Made by a program: the position numbers and the translations under genes. From Avichristensenella sp031549905 (GTDB lineage Bacteria; Bacillota; Clostridia; Christensenellales; Aristaeellaceae), in assembly GCA_031549905.1 (NCBI GenBank), contig JAVBPC010000024.1, forward strand, positions 1 to 64,000: 64,000 nucleotides of DNA, in the 5' to 3' direction. The notes beneath the pieces are model-generated. The model was not told where the DNA came from and searched no databases. It saw only the letters and a list, made by a program, of their open reading frames with translations. Numbering within the stretch: the stretch's first letter is position 1; the number at the start of each line of letters is the position of its first letter. Of this stretch, positions 1 through 8,336 are shown piece after piece.

Positions 1-1030
1 GCATGAACGCGCGGCGCGCCTCCCGCGCGGGGATGGCAGCGGCGCGGGCCGCCGGGTCAATCGCCCGGATGCGCCCGGCGTCTTCGCGCGCGAAACGCTC
101 AAACAGCGGCCAGATCAGCAGCGTCGCAACGCCGACACTCGTACCGTGCGCGGGCGGCTTTTCATGCGCCGCAAGCTTTTGCATCTCCCAATAGTGTGCG
201 ATGTTGTGCTCTGCGGATGCCACGGCGCGGGTGTGCCCCACGATCATGATCGTGATCCCGGCCAGCAGCAGCGCCTCTATCAGCACACGCGTGCCCTCCG
301 GCGTTCTGTTTTTGATGCCATCGATGTTTGCCAGCAGCTTTCCGATCGCACCCAGCACGATATCGCCGCAGGTGGGGCAGTACGGCTCATCCAGGATGAT
401 GTTGCCCAGCACCCAATCGGCCTTGGCGATGTACTTGCCCAGCACATCACCCACGCCCGCGATGAACATCGGCACGGGCGCGGTGGCCAGCACATCCAAA
501 TCACACACAATGATTTCCGGGCACATGCCCTGGCGGTGAATTTTCGCCCCCTGAAGCAGCAGCGGCGCCACCACGGAGGTGTACCCATCCATCGACGGGG
601 CGGTGCCCACGGCCACGAAAGGTTTGCCAGTGCGGGTGGCAACCACGCGGGCGACATCCGTCAGCGTGCCGGAACCCACGCTGATCAGGAATTCCGTTTC
701 AGGCTGCATCGTCAGCAAAGCCTGACCCACGGACAGCTCGTCCGGCTCCGCCTGCGGCTGCCTTACGATGCGGCACAGCGCCACCTCAAAGCCCGCATCC
801 AGCAGCGCGCGGTGCACCCTCTCCCCGGCGACGCGCCAGGTGTTGTCATCGCAAATGAGCATCGCGAAGCGGCCCAGCCCGCGCTTTTCGATCATCCGCG
901 GCACGCGCTCTATCAGCCCCTGGCCGACGTAAATATCCTGCGTGGGCATCTGGTGCGCGCACCCGCAAGCGCACGAAAGGCCGGACAGAATCATCCGGCT
1001 TTCGCTGTCATATCCGATTGTAACGGGCAT
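1..1030 (-). CDS. egsA: Glycerol-1-phosphate dehydrogenase (AraM/EgsA family), 3' end outside window
   Basis: Reading the minus strand from an ATG at 1030 gives an open frame of at least 343 codons running off the left edge. It follows the iron-type alcohol dehydrogenase fold of sn-glycerol-1-phosphate dehydrogenases: a dinucleotide-binding segment GSGTLTDVAR, then GTAPSMDGYTS, and metal-ligand regions near AEHNIAHYWE and HGTSVGVAT. The family reduces dihydroxyacetone phosphate to sn-glycerol 1-phosphate in the cytoplasm; in Bacillota it can feed archaeal-type or heptaprenylglyceryl lipids. The start is supported by GGAGG a few bases upstream. A plus-strand frame of similar length over this stretch is a GC-driven shadow. 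Family assignment is firm; the physiological role is inferred. Confidence 0.85.
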   Translation of the reverse strand, partial: MPVTIGYDSESRMILSGLSCACGCAHQMPTQDIYVGQGLIERVPRMIEKRGLGRFAMLICDDNTWRVAGERVHRALLDAGFEVALCRIVRQPQAEPDELSVGQALLTMQPETEFLISVGSGTLTDVARVVATRTGKPFVAVGTAPSMDGYTSVVAPLLLQGAKIHRQGMCPEIIVCDLDVLATAPVPMFIAGVGDVLGKYIAKADWVLGNIILDEPYCPTCGDIVLGAIGKLLANIDGIKNRTPEGTRVLIEALLLAGITIMIVGHTRAVASAEHNIAHYWEMQKLAAHEKPPAHGTSVGVATLLIWPLFERFAREDAGRIRAIDPAARAAAIPAREARRAFM

Positions 1031-1109
1031 CGGCGGATCGCCTCCCTATTGGATCTGTTGCCCATGGAATTCGACCCGCCGCCCCGCTTCTCCTGCCGGG
1101 GGCGGGCGC

Positions 1110-3188
1110 TTACCCATGCCCTTGGGTCATATCCAGGGTATATTTCCCATCGCCGATATCCCGCAAAAACTCCCGCAGCATGTAGCCCTCTTTGCCGTCG
1201 ATGGATACCTTGTACCAGTCATCATGCCATTCGATGATATCGGCGATGGTGCCGTTAAAGTACCTGCCCAGCGACTGGCTGTTTTTGTTCGGCTCCGCGC
1301 GCAGGTTCAGACGGTCGCGCGGGTCCGGGTTCATTACAACGCAGACGGTGCGCCAGTATTCGCCGACAACCTCACCCTTCCACGCCATGCATACATCCCC
1401 GGCTTTCACATAGCCGTGCCCCCCGTCCAGTTCCACCTCAAGCCATGTGCCTAGCTGATCGGTCACCAATAGGATCTCGGTGGTCTGCACCTGCGTCGCA
1501 GAGGCGTTCGGGCTTGGCATGGCGTACACGGCAAGCGGTGCATCAACAGAGGCCGCACGACACCACATCACGCGCGCGCTGCCGGTAAGGCTGTCGGTGT
1601 ATGTCAGCGCCTCCTCCAGCATGTACCCTTCGATATCGCCAAGGCGCACATGCGCCCAGCCGTTTTCAGCGCCCAGCACCAGCACCGTGGTGCCGTTGTC
1701 GTATTTGCCAAGCGATGTCGAATCCTTGGACGGAGACTGGCGCAGGTTCAGCTTTTCTTCCTTGCTCGCGTTGCTGACCACGGCCGCAGGCAGCGTGCGC
1801 CTTTCCGCTTGGTACTGGTTGACAGGGGTTCCGCCCGGTACGGCCCACGGCACATCGGCGATCCATGCGGCCTTTTGCCCCGCCGAGCCTTCCTGGCAGT
1901 ACAGCACGAACGCCGGGTTCCCCTTGGGCAGCGCGGTGAAGTCGATTTCGGTCACGCAGGCCGGCAGCGTCAGTGACTTCAGCGCGCTGCAGTTGATAAA
2001 CGCGTAGGTATCAATCTTGGAAAGCCCGGGCGGCAGCGTGATGCTTTCCAGCGCAATGCAGTCGGAAAACGCGCTGCTGCCGATCGTCTCCAGCGTGATG
2101 GGCAGCGTCACGCGGGAAAGCGCCGTGGCCTCGCCGAATGTGTAATCGGGTATCTCGCGGATGCCCATGGGCAGCGTCACGCTGACCAGGTTGTCCCGCT
2201 GCGCGAACACGCCAGGCGCGATCGCCAGCGTGCCCATTGGTACATCGATGGATGCCCGCAGGCGCGGGGCGAAAATCAGCTTCTTTTCCGCGCGGTCGAA
2301 CAGCATGCCGTCGATGGAATAGTACGTCTGATTGGCCGGATCGACTTCTATCCAGTCCAGGTTTGGCAGGCCGTAGTAGTCCAGCAGCTGATTGTCAATG
2401 GCGGTCACCGAGGCGGGCAGCGTCAGGCGTTCCAGGTTAAAGCACTGGCCTATATCCATGCTGTCAAACTTCGTGAACCCCTCCGGCACCGTCAGCGCGG
2501 TCATCCGCTCCGTGGATACCATCGCCCCTTCGGCAATCCTGCTCACGGTGTCCGGGATGACCAGTTCGCCCGTAAACGTACCCGGCACCAGCACCAGCGT
2601 GCCGCCATCCTTGGTATAGATCACGCCGCCTTCCATCTTGTAGGCGGTGTTGCCCTCGGCCAGGGTGATCTGCGCAAAGCTGCCGCCAAGCGCGCCGGCG
2701 CCAAGGGATGTGACCGACGCGGGCACGGTGATGCTTTCAAGCTTTGCGCAGCCATACAGCGCCCAATTGCCGATAGAGATAAGCCCTTCCGGCAGGATCA
2801 CCTCCCGCAGTTCCTGATGGTTCGCTAGGGAGTTGTTGCCGATGGTCCGCAGCGTGGAGGGTAGCACGATCTTTTCCAGCGCAGGCCACCAAAGGAACGA
2901 GTCCTCCGGCACGCTGGTAACACCCTCCGCGATGATCAGCGTGCGCGCGGCCCCCGGCGGGTCGATCCAGTCGTAATCGCCGCGCGTATTCGACAGCCGC
3001 ACCGGCAGATTCCGCACCGTTTCGTGGTAGGTGATGGTCTCCGCCAGCTGGTTGTAGTCCACGCTGACCGCGCGGCCGTCTATTTCCTGGTAGATGATGC
3101 CGTCCACCTCAAACGTATCGGCAGCCAGAGCGCCCGCGCATACGAGGCACAGGCACAGTACGAGCGCGCATGTGAGCAGCTTCCGCAT
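1110..3188 (-). CDS. Secreted BspA-type leucine-rich-repeat protein with C-terminal SH3-like domains
   Basis: 692 residues. A Sec signal peptide begins MRKLLTCALVLCLCLVCAGA with a likely cut after ALA (residue about 23). Residues about 65-440 are LRR_5 repeats of the Treponema/BspA type, recognised by recurring I-x-LPxxLxxIgxxAFxxC units. Three bacterial SH3-like modules follow at about 469-526, 540-600 and 614-676, two with the classic LNLRxxPxxxSxxLGxyxxG pattern. Such proteins are surface or secreted binding proteins; the SH3 modules usually bind cell-wall peptides. The start at 3188 has GGGGGAGAGG upstream; a longer frame to 3308 would overlap the upstream gene and lacks a signal peptide at its end. 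It lies 34 bp downstream of the PstS-like gene, so the two are probably cotranscribed. Ligand unknown. Confidence 0.85.
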   Translation of the reverse strand: MRKLLTCALVLCLCLVCAGALAADTFEVDGIIYQEIDGRAVSVDYNQLAETITYHETVRNLPVRLSNTRGDYDWIDPPGAARTLIIAEGVTSVPEDSFLWWPALEKIVLPSTLRTIGNNSLANHQELREVILPEGLISIGNWALYGCAKLESITVPASVTSLGAGALGGSFAQITLAEGNTAYKMEGGVIYTKDGGTLVLVPGTFTGELVIPDTVSRIAEGAMVSTERMTALTVPEGFTKFDSMDIGQCFNLERLTLPASVTAIDNQLLDYYGLPNLDWIEVDPANQTYYSIDGMLFDRAEKKLIFAPRLRASIDVPMGTLAIAPGVFAQRDNLVSVTLPMGIREIPDYTFGEATALSRVTLPITLETIGSSAFSDCIALESITLPPGLSKIDTYAFINCSALKSLTLPACVTEIDFTALPKGNPAFVLYCQEGSAGQKAAWIADVPWAVPGGTPVNQYQAERRTLPAAVVSNASKEEKLNLRQSPSKDSTSLGKYDNGTTVLVLGAENGWAHVRLGDIEGYMLEEALTYTDSLTGSARVMWCRAASVDAPLAVYAMPSPNASATQVQTTEILLVTDQLGTWLEVELDGGHGYVKAGDVCMAWKGEVVGEYWRTVCVVMNPDPRDRLNLRAEPNKNSQSLGRYFNGTIADIIEWHDDWYKVSIDGKEGYMLREFLRDIGDGKYTLDMTQGHG

Positions 3189-3222
3189 GGGTCCTCTCCC
3201 CCTTGTCCTCACGGTACTGGTA

Positions 3223-4272
3223 CTATTGCAGCGGGATATACCCCGCCTGTTCCACACAGCGCTGGCCCTCTTCGGATAGAATCCACTGAAGGAACATCGC
3301 GCCGACACCCTTTTCCTCGCCCCTGCGGTACACGCCGTAATAGGCCGTGCTGAAAGGATACGCGCCGGACTGGATGTTTTCCGCCGTGGGCGCTATGCCG
3401 TCCACCGCAATGGTCTTGATCGGCTCGCCCTTGTACAGCTCGCTGATGTAGTACAGGTAGGTATACCCCAGGCTGGAATCGCTGTTTTCGTAGTTGCCCA
3501 CGCGGCGCACCAGGTCGCTCATGCCGCTGGTGACGTAGTTGGGCTGCGCGCCGGATAGCTTGGTTTCGCCCATCACCAGCTGCACCATCGCGGTCTGGCT
3601 GCCGGAATTCGTTTCGCGCTGATACGCGGCGATGGGCGCATCCTGCCCGCCGACATCGCGCCAGTTGGTGATTTCGCCCGCGTATATTTTGCGGATCTGA
3701 TCCACGGTCAGCGTCTCAATCGGGTTATCGGCATGCGTGATGAACACGAACGCATCCAGGCATGCAGGCTCTTTGACCAGCGTAACGCCGTGTTCCGCCG
3801 CCATGTTCAGCTCATCCTCGGATGGTTCCGTCGCCAGGATCAGATCCACCGGGTGACTGGGGTTCATCGCCGCGTTTTTGGATGGCAGCAGCGCGGAACC
3901 GTTCGCTTCCTTGCGAATCAGGTGCTCATACGCATGGTGCGTGGTCGAAAAAAACACAAAGGATTCAAGATCGCTGTCCGGCAGATCCAGGTGCTGCCTG
4001 GCAAACTCCATCGCCAGCGGCACCGCCACGGTGGACCCGTCTATGCTTGGGTAGGTTCCGTACGCCTGCTGATAGACCGGCACGCCGCCGACATTGCCCG
4101 CGCCGGTAAGCTCCCCCAGCGAAAAGGCGCCCTGCGTTGCGATCTTTTCCCAGCCTTCCGGGCGGGAAAGCGGCTGGTTGATCTGCGCGTAGGAACCCTC
4201 GCACAGCGCTGACAGCGGCAGCACCAGGCACAGCGCGGCGCACAAGCAGATAATCCACAATTTTTTATTCAA
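3223..4272 (-). CDS. PstS-like phosphate-type substrate-binding protein (TTG start)
   Basis: 349 residues in the PBP-like domain family of phosphate-binding proteins: signal segment LNKKLWIICLCAALCLVLPL, then the family's TxxIxxIYxGxIxNWxxVGG signature (TVDQIRKIYAGEITNWRDVG) and a SGS-type anion-binding loop (RETNSGSQTAM). The best start is a TTG at 4272 with GAGGGGGTG about 6 bases upstream; the in-frame ATG at 4323 has no good site and would put charged residues in front of the signal peptide. No pstCAB genes follow; the next gene is the LRR/SH3 protein. That pairing suggests a sensory or adhesive role rather than bulk phosphate uptake, which is inference. Confidence 0.82.
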   Translation of the reverse strand: MNKKLWIICLCAALCLVLPLSALCEGSYAQINQPLSRPEGWEKIATQGAFSLGELTGAGNVGGVPVYQQAYGTYPSIDGSTVAVPLAMEFARQHLDLPDSDLESFVFFSTTHHAYEHLIRKEANGSALLPSKNAAMNPSHPVDLILATEPSEDELNMAAEHGVTLVKEPACLDAFVFITHADNPIETLTVDQIRKIYAGEITNWRDVGGQDAPIAAYQRETNSGSQTAMVQLVMGETKLSGAQPNYVTSGMSDLVRRVGNYENSDSSLGYTYLYYISELYKGEPIKTIAVDGIAPTAENIQSGAYPFSTAYYGVYRRGEEKGVGAMFLQWILSEEGQRCVEQAGYIPLQ

Positions 4273-4335
4273 TATAAACACCCCCTCGCCATAATAACGC
4301 GAAGGGCTGGGAAAAGCATCCATAAATATGAGGGT

Positions 4336-4428
4336 TTATACGATCCTTTCCAGCCATTCGCGCGTCAGCATATTCCAGATGCGCGGCATGTTTTGCCTGC
4401 GGATAGAAAACCGGTCGATCTTCTTCAT
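4336..4428 (-). CDS. Possible 30-residue ORF coupled to the ceramidase-like gene
   Basis: An ATG overlaps the stop codon of the upstream hydrolase in the ATGA arrangement used repeatedly in this window, and opens a 30-codon frame starting MKKIDRFSIRRQNMP and ending at 4336. It is rich in basic and aromatic residues and resembles nothing I recognise. GGAAGG lies immediately before the ATG but too close for ideal spacing. It could be a chance frame or the stub of a decayed downstream gene; low confidence. Confidence 0.18.
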   Translation of the reverse strand: MKKIDRFSIRRQNMPRIWNMLTREWLERIV

Positions 4429-5672
4429 ACCTTCCGGAACCCCTTTGCTATGCTGTCGCCCAAACCCTCTCCCAGGAGCTCTGCCGCACCGGTGCGTGCC
4501 GGCAGCCGCTTGTACGGGAACATGGATTCCAGCGCCGCATACGCCCCGCGTTCGGTATCTTTGCGCGTGGGCAGGTAACCCAACAGCTCCTCCGCGCAGC
4601 CAAGGGCGATCACGGGCGCTTGCGCGCGCTCGCGCATGATCTGTCCTGTCAGCGTGTACCCCTCGAACGGCAGCGCCACCACCCACATGCCGCCAAGGCA
4701 CGCATAGGCAACTTCGTAGTGCTCCTCGCGCGGGAGCCTATACGGATAAAGCTTCGCCAGCATTTCCTTTTCCCAAATGCGGGCCACGCGCGCCGCGCCG
4801 CTTTCTTCCGCACCCTCGCGTTTGACGGCGTCCTCGACGGCATTGACAATGTCGCATTCGACGACGTATTCAAGGCTCATCCCACGGGGGATACGGCCCG
4901 TTTTGAGCTGCTGCTCACACGGCGCAAGGCCTTTGGTGAACGCCTCTACAATCGCGGCGGCAAACGCATCCATCCTGGCATCGCGATCCTCGCCCTTGCG
5001 GTACACCGGATCGATATCGCCGCACAGGCCGTTGATGTAGATCGATTCGATGCCCGCTTCCTGGCACAGCGCGTGCACACGCCCGGGATAGTCGGCGGAG
5101 ATGGCGTCCAGCCGCCCATTCAGCACCGGGTGGCACGCATAGGAAATCACCGCGATGGGCCGCTTTTCCGCGCGCGTGAAATAGAACCCGCGCACCATGT
5201 CATCCAGGGGACCCGCGTCATCGGTACGGTTGTAGGCGAACCCGGGCGCGATGGCATTCTCGCAGCGCAGCAGATACTCCACTGGCGCGGCATCGGCGAT
5301 GGCCAGCGCGCACGCTTCCAGAATGATGCCCGGCACGGTATCCGGGTAGTCGGCATCCACCTCGCCGCACCCCTCGTGGTACTTGATGGCGGGGCCGGTG
5401 TGCGTGTGAATGCTGACCAGCATCACCGCATCCTTTTCAATGCCAAACCGCGCGGATAGCCCCTCGAAAACGGCGTCCGAAACCTTGCGGCTGAGGCCCA
5501 GCACATCGCAGCTGATCAGCAGCCAGCGGGCCTGCCCATCTTCCACAAGCACGGCGCGCGCGAATAGCGGGTCCTTCACCCTTGCCGCGCGCCTGCCCAG
5601 ATAATACCCGTACCCCGCCAACTCTACGCCAAGCGGCGGCGTCAGTTCCGCTTTGCCGATTCCTGCCTTCAC
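4425..5672 (-). CDS. Neutral/alkaline ceramidase-like (PF04734 N-domain) hydrolase
   Basis: 415 residues opening with KAGIGKAELTPPLGVELAGYG, the hallmark start of the neutral/alkaline non-lysosomal ceramidase N-terminal family. Zinc-ligand candidates include HTHTGP (about residue 95) and CHPVLNG (about 175), followed by GLCGDIDPVY. Family members hydrolyse amides of ceramides, but many short bacterial relatives without the C-terminal domain, like this one, have no assigned substrate. I chose the GTG at 5672 because GGAGGAGG sits 5 bases upstream. The same frame continues open upstream to 5822, but that part looks like the tail of a different, broken gene. No signal peptide is visible, so a cytoplasmic enzyme is likely. 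Confidence 0.75.
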   Translation of the reverse strand: MKAGIGKAELTPPLGVELAGYGYYLGRRAARVKDPLFARAVLVEDGQARWLLISCDVLGLSRKVSDAVFEGLSARFGIEKDAVMLVSIHTHTGPAIKYHEGCGEVDADYPDTVPGIILEACALAIADAAPVEYLLRCENAIAPGFAYNRTDDAGPLDDMVRGFYFTRAEKRPIAVISYACHPVLNGRLDAISADYPGRVHALCQEAGIESIYINGLCGDIDPVYRKGEDRDARMDAFAAAIVEAFTKGLAPCEQQLKTGRIPRGMSLEYVVECDIVNAVEDAVKREGAEESGAARVARIWEKEMLAKLYPYRLPREEHYEVAYACLGGMWVVALPFEGYTLTGQIMRERAQAPVIALGCAEELLGYLPTRKDTERGAYAALESMFPYKRLPARTGAAELLGEGLGDSIAKGFRKV

Positions 5673-6037
5673 GGTTTCCTCCTCCGGCAATCCATACTGT
5701 AAATGCCGTATCGCGGGCTGATACTTTTCAATCAGCTTCGCGTTGATTTCATCCCCGCCGTCAATGTTGTTGGATGCGTAGAATTCGATGGGCGTACCCT
5801 CCCGCTCCGCGCGCTCCGCCACGCCGCATACGATCGCCTGCAGTATCGCCGCATCGCCGATCTCCCCGCCTTTGCAGGATACAGGGAAAGCAGCTCCGTA
5901 GCAAGCCCTTCCTTGCGCTCCCAGTCGGTGCTGCCGGTCGCCGATAGGTGCAACGGTAACTTTTCATCCAATATCGGCCATACGCGCGCCAGCCCGCCGG
6001 CGCGGCAGAACACCTCTTCCGCCAGCAGGTGGCCGTG
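5673..6037 (-). pseudogene. Frameshifted remnant of an unidentified gene upstream of the ceramidase-like gene
   Basis: Two consecutive minus-strand frames read like one coherent protein tail: HLLAEEVFCRAGGLARVWPI and onward to ELLSLY near 5880, then, after a one-base frame change around 5870-5880, CKGGEIGDAAILQAIVCGVA, EFYASNNIDGGDEINAKLIE and LQYGLPEE. The 5' end is cut by a TGA at 6038. There is no convincing start or ribosome binding site. I do not recognise the family. It is best read as the decayed 3' part of a cytoplasmic enzyme gene whose end abutted the ceramidase-like start; a sequencing error at the shift cannot be excluded, but the missing 5' half would remain. Confidence 0.5.
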
Positions 6038-6120
6038 TCAAAGCATTACTTGCCCGTGATATTCGTCACATTTCCGCAAAACCATTCATTCATCATTATT
6101 AATTTGTATTGTTTTTATAA

Positions 6121-6270
6121 ATCTCGCTTTTGAACTGTGCCTGTTCTATCAATGAGAAAGGGTTCAATCAGCCCGCACACACCGAAGATTGGGATATCGA
6201 TGAGGCGGCGATGGAGACGGGCGTGCGGCTTTTCGCACAGTTTATGATAGGTTGCGCGGAGGCGGAATGA
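6121..6270 (+). pseudogene. C-terminal stub of an M20-type amidohydrolase
   Basis: A short plus-strand frame ends at TGA 6268-6270 and encodes FNQPAHTEDWDIDEAAMETG followed by VRLFAQFMIGCAEAE. This resembles the last 35 or so residues of M20 family amidohydrolases (HTPxFxxDExALxxGvxLla). A stop at 6118-6120 closes the frame upstream and everything before is AT-rich with no coding signal, so only the tail survives. It lies directly upstream of the tRNA-Thr promoter, a common place for gene debris left by rearrangements. Confidence 0.45.
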
Positions 6271-6307
6271 TTCGTACAGGCCGGGCAAGAAAATGCAAAG
6301 TACCCCC

Positions 6308-6336
6308 TTGCATTTTTCCCGGAGCTATAGTATACT
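6308..6336 (+). promoter_or_regulatory. Sigma-70-type promoter of tRNA-Thr
   Basis: TTGCAT at 6308-6313 and TATACT at 6331-6336 are separated by 17 bases. The predicted start, near 6343, is about ten bases before the tRNA. Confidence 0.7.
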
Positions 6337-6352
6337 GTCATCCGTCGCCCAT

Positions 6353-6428
<76 letters not shown>

Positions 6429-6437
6429 GATGACAGG

Positions 6438-6481
6438 AAACCCGCAATGCCTTGTTTTGCAAGGGGATGCGGGTTTTTTTG
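6438..6481 (+). terminator. Rho-independent terminator after tRNA-Thr
   Basis: AAACCCGCA and TGCGGGTTT arms with an inner CCTTG/CAAGG pair are followed by a run of T. A closely similar hairpin follows the tRNA-like fragment at 37.7 kb. Confidence 0.85.
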
Positions 6482-6498
6482 TTGCCACCGTTTTACTC

Positions 6499-6801
6499 TT
6501 AACTTATATCCAAAATTGTGCTTACCACCCCAACTACTACCCCAACCAGCCTACTGTTAGTATTTTTCATGCCGAAATTGCGAACATTCCACTTCCAGCA
6601 AGGTTCATTTTGCGCAAATACACCCTCCACTAACAACCCTAAAAACCCTAGAAACCTGCCTATCGAAAGAGACACCGCGGCAACATCGCACCATACGCAG
6701 CCCAACACTTGCGTCAGATCATCTTCTTCACAACCATGAAGCCAGGGGCGACAGCCAAATGTACCATAATGCCCTTTTACGTGATTTTTGACCAAAGGCA
6801 T
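6499..6801 (-). CDS. Hypothetical small protein downstream of garD
   Basis: A 100-codon frame starts MPLVKNHVKGHYGTFGCRPW at 6801, 17 bases after the garD stop, with GGAGGAG 7 bases before the ATG, which is one of the better ribosome sites in the window. The N-terminal half is cysteine- and tryptophan-rich; the C-terminal half is hydrophobic and runs into base composition unlike real genes here. I recognise no family. It may be a genuine short operon gene, or a good ribosome site left over from a gene lost when the region next to the tRNA was rearranged. It ends 18 bases from the tRNA terminator. Confidence 0.35.
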   Translation of the reverse strand: MPLVKNHVKGHYGTFGCRPWLHGCEEDDLTQVLGCVWCDVAAVSLSIGRFLGFLGLLVEGVFAQNEPCWKWNVRNFGMKNTNSRLVGVVVGVVSTILDIS

Positions 6802-6818
6802 ATGCAGTCTCCTCCTGG

Positions 6819-8336
6819 TCAAGTAATGGGTGCGGGGTTGAAAATGCAAAAATCGTTATACAGACCATACTTTTCGGCGTAGGATTGCTTTTCGCCGCTG
6901 GCAACGGCAATGATCTCGTTAAACAGCTCCACGCCCACCTCCGGGATGCTCTTTTCGCCGGTCGCCACAGGCCCGGCGTTGATGTCAATCAGATCCGGCC
7001 ACTGCGCCTTCATGTCATTGCGGGAACACACCTTGATCACCGGTGCGGCCGCCAGGCCGTAGGGGGTACCCCGGCCTGTCATGAACACCTGAAGGGTAAT
7101 GCCGCTGGCCAATTGGCAAGGGCCGCAGACGATATCGCTGGCAGGGGTGGCGGCGAAGATCAGGCCCTTTTCGGTCGGCCTTTCCGCCGGGGAGAGCACC
7201 TCTACAATGGGGGAAGAGCCGGATTTGGCAATGGAGCCCATGGCCTTTTCCACAATGTTGGAGAGGCCGCCTTTTTTATTGCCGGGGGTGGGGTTGGCAC
7301 TGCGGTCGGCTTCGCCTGAGGCCAGGTAGTTGTCATACCAGCGCATTTCGCCGGCCAATTTCTTTAAGGTTTTTTCATTGGTGCAGCGCTCGCCCAGCAG
7401 GTAAACCCCGTCCCGCACCTCGGTCACTTCCGAAAACAGCACCGTTGCCCCGCCCTTGACAAGCATATCCGCCGCATAACCGGCAGACGGATTGGCGGTC
7501 ACGCCGGAAAACGCGTCGCTGCCGCCGCACTGCATGCCGATGATCAGATCACTGAGCGGCAGGGGTTCCCGGCGGCGGCTATTCAGTTTTTCCAGCTTTT
7601 CTTTCGCCATGGCCATAATGGCCTCGATCATGGGTTCAAAGCCCTTGATGTTTTGCAAAACGATCACGTTTTCAGGGGTATTGTCCTTTTCATCCAGCAG
7701 CATTTCCGGGGTCAGTTTTTCGCAGCCCAGCGCTACGCACATGATCTCCCCACCGAAATTGGGGTGCACAAGGAGGTTGCGGAGTGCGCGGATAGGGAAC
7801 TTGGCATCCGGCGCGTTGATGGCAACCCCGCAGCCGTAAGCATGGTTGATGGGCACTACCCCTCCAACATGGGGGTATAGGGGCAGCAGCTCCTTTTTGA
7901 TGCGCTCCACCGCCACGTTTAATACCCCTGTCACGCATTGAACGGTGGTGTGGATGGCAAGCAAGTTCCGCGTGCCGCCAAAGCCGCCCAGGGGGTTGCG
8001 GTAGCCTTGAAAAGTTCTAACAGGCGGATCAGGCAAATCGGTCACGATATGGGTGCCGTAAACCATGTCATCCAGGTCCGGCGGGGTGGGCAGCTCCAGC
8101 ATATGCTCGTTGATCCATGCTCCGGCGGGGATGCTGTTTATGGCATAACCCAAAGTCACGCCATAGCGGGTGATCGCCTCCCCTTTTGAAATGGGCTTCA
8201 ATGCAATTTTATGCCCCTGGGGAATCGGTTCAAGGGCGGTGACCCCCTCCATAACGTGGGTGCCCTTTCCCATTTGATCCACGGCGATGGCAACATTGTC
8301 CTGGGGCTTGACCTTGATGGCTTTAAGGGTCGTCAT
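6819..8336 (-). CDS. garD: Galactarate dehydratase (UxaA/GarD family)
   Basis: 505 residues, near the usual length of GarD. An N-terminal SAF domain (about 8-80) precedes the UxaA catalytic region. Diagnostic stretches are MLELPTPPDLDD, GYRNPLGGFGGTRNLL, HTTVQCVTGV, HAYGCGVAINAP, NFGGEIMCVALGCEKL and GMQCGGSDAFSG, which match galactarate dehydratase better than altronate dehydratase. It converts galactarate to 5-keto-4-deoxyglucarate in the cytoplasm, using iron. The start ATG overlaps the stop of the upstream chimeric ORF (ATGA), implying coupled translation. It is the last large gene of the LysR-divergent oxidoreductase operon, while the rest of the pathway (lyase, garR, garK, gudD) is in the sigma-54 operon 10 kb away. 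Confidence 0.92.
   Translation of the reverse strand: MTTLKAIKVKPQDNVAIAVDQMGKGTHVMEGVTALEPIPQGHKIALKPISKGEAITRYGVTLGYAINSIPAGAWINEHMLELPTPPDLDDMVYGTHIVTDLPDPPVRTFQGYRNPLGGFGGTRNLLAIHTTVQCVTGVLNVAVERIKKELLPLYPHVGGVVPINHAYGCGVAINAPDAKFPIRALRNLLVHPNFGGEIMCVALGCEKLTPEMLLDEKDNTPENVIVLQNIKGFEPMIEAIMAMAKEKLEKLNSRRREPLPLSDLIIGMQCGGSDAFSGVTANPSAGYAADMLVKGGATVLFSEVTEVRDGVYLLGERCTNEKTLKKLAGEMRWYDNYLASGEADRSANPTPGNKKGGLSNIVEKAMGSIAKSGSSPIVEVLSPAERPTEKGLIFAATPASDIVCGPCQLASGITLQVFMTGRGTPYGLAAAPVIKVCSRNDMKAQWPDLIDINAGPVATGEKSIPEVGVELFNEIIAVASGEKQSYAEKYGLYNDFCIFNPAPIT

Noticed and set aside
1077..1110. Possible terminator after the LRR gene or before the dehydrogenase
   Set aside because: CCGCCCC/GGGGCGG can form a stem, but there is no T-run on either side and the spacing is ambiguous.
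146..1237. 363-codon plus-strand frame over the left edge
   Set aside because: It is a GC-driven shadow of the minus-strand glycerol-1-phosphate dehydrogenase; its product is His/Arg/Gln-rich and has no domain.
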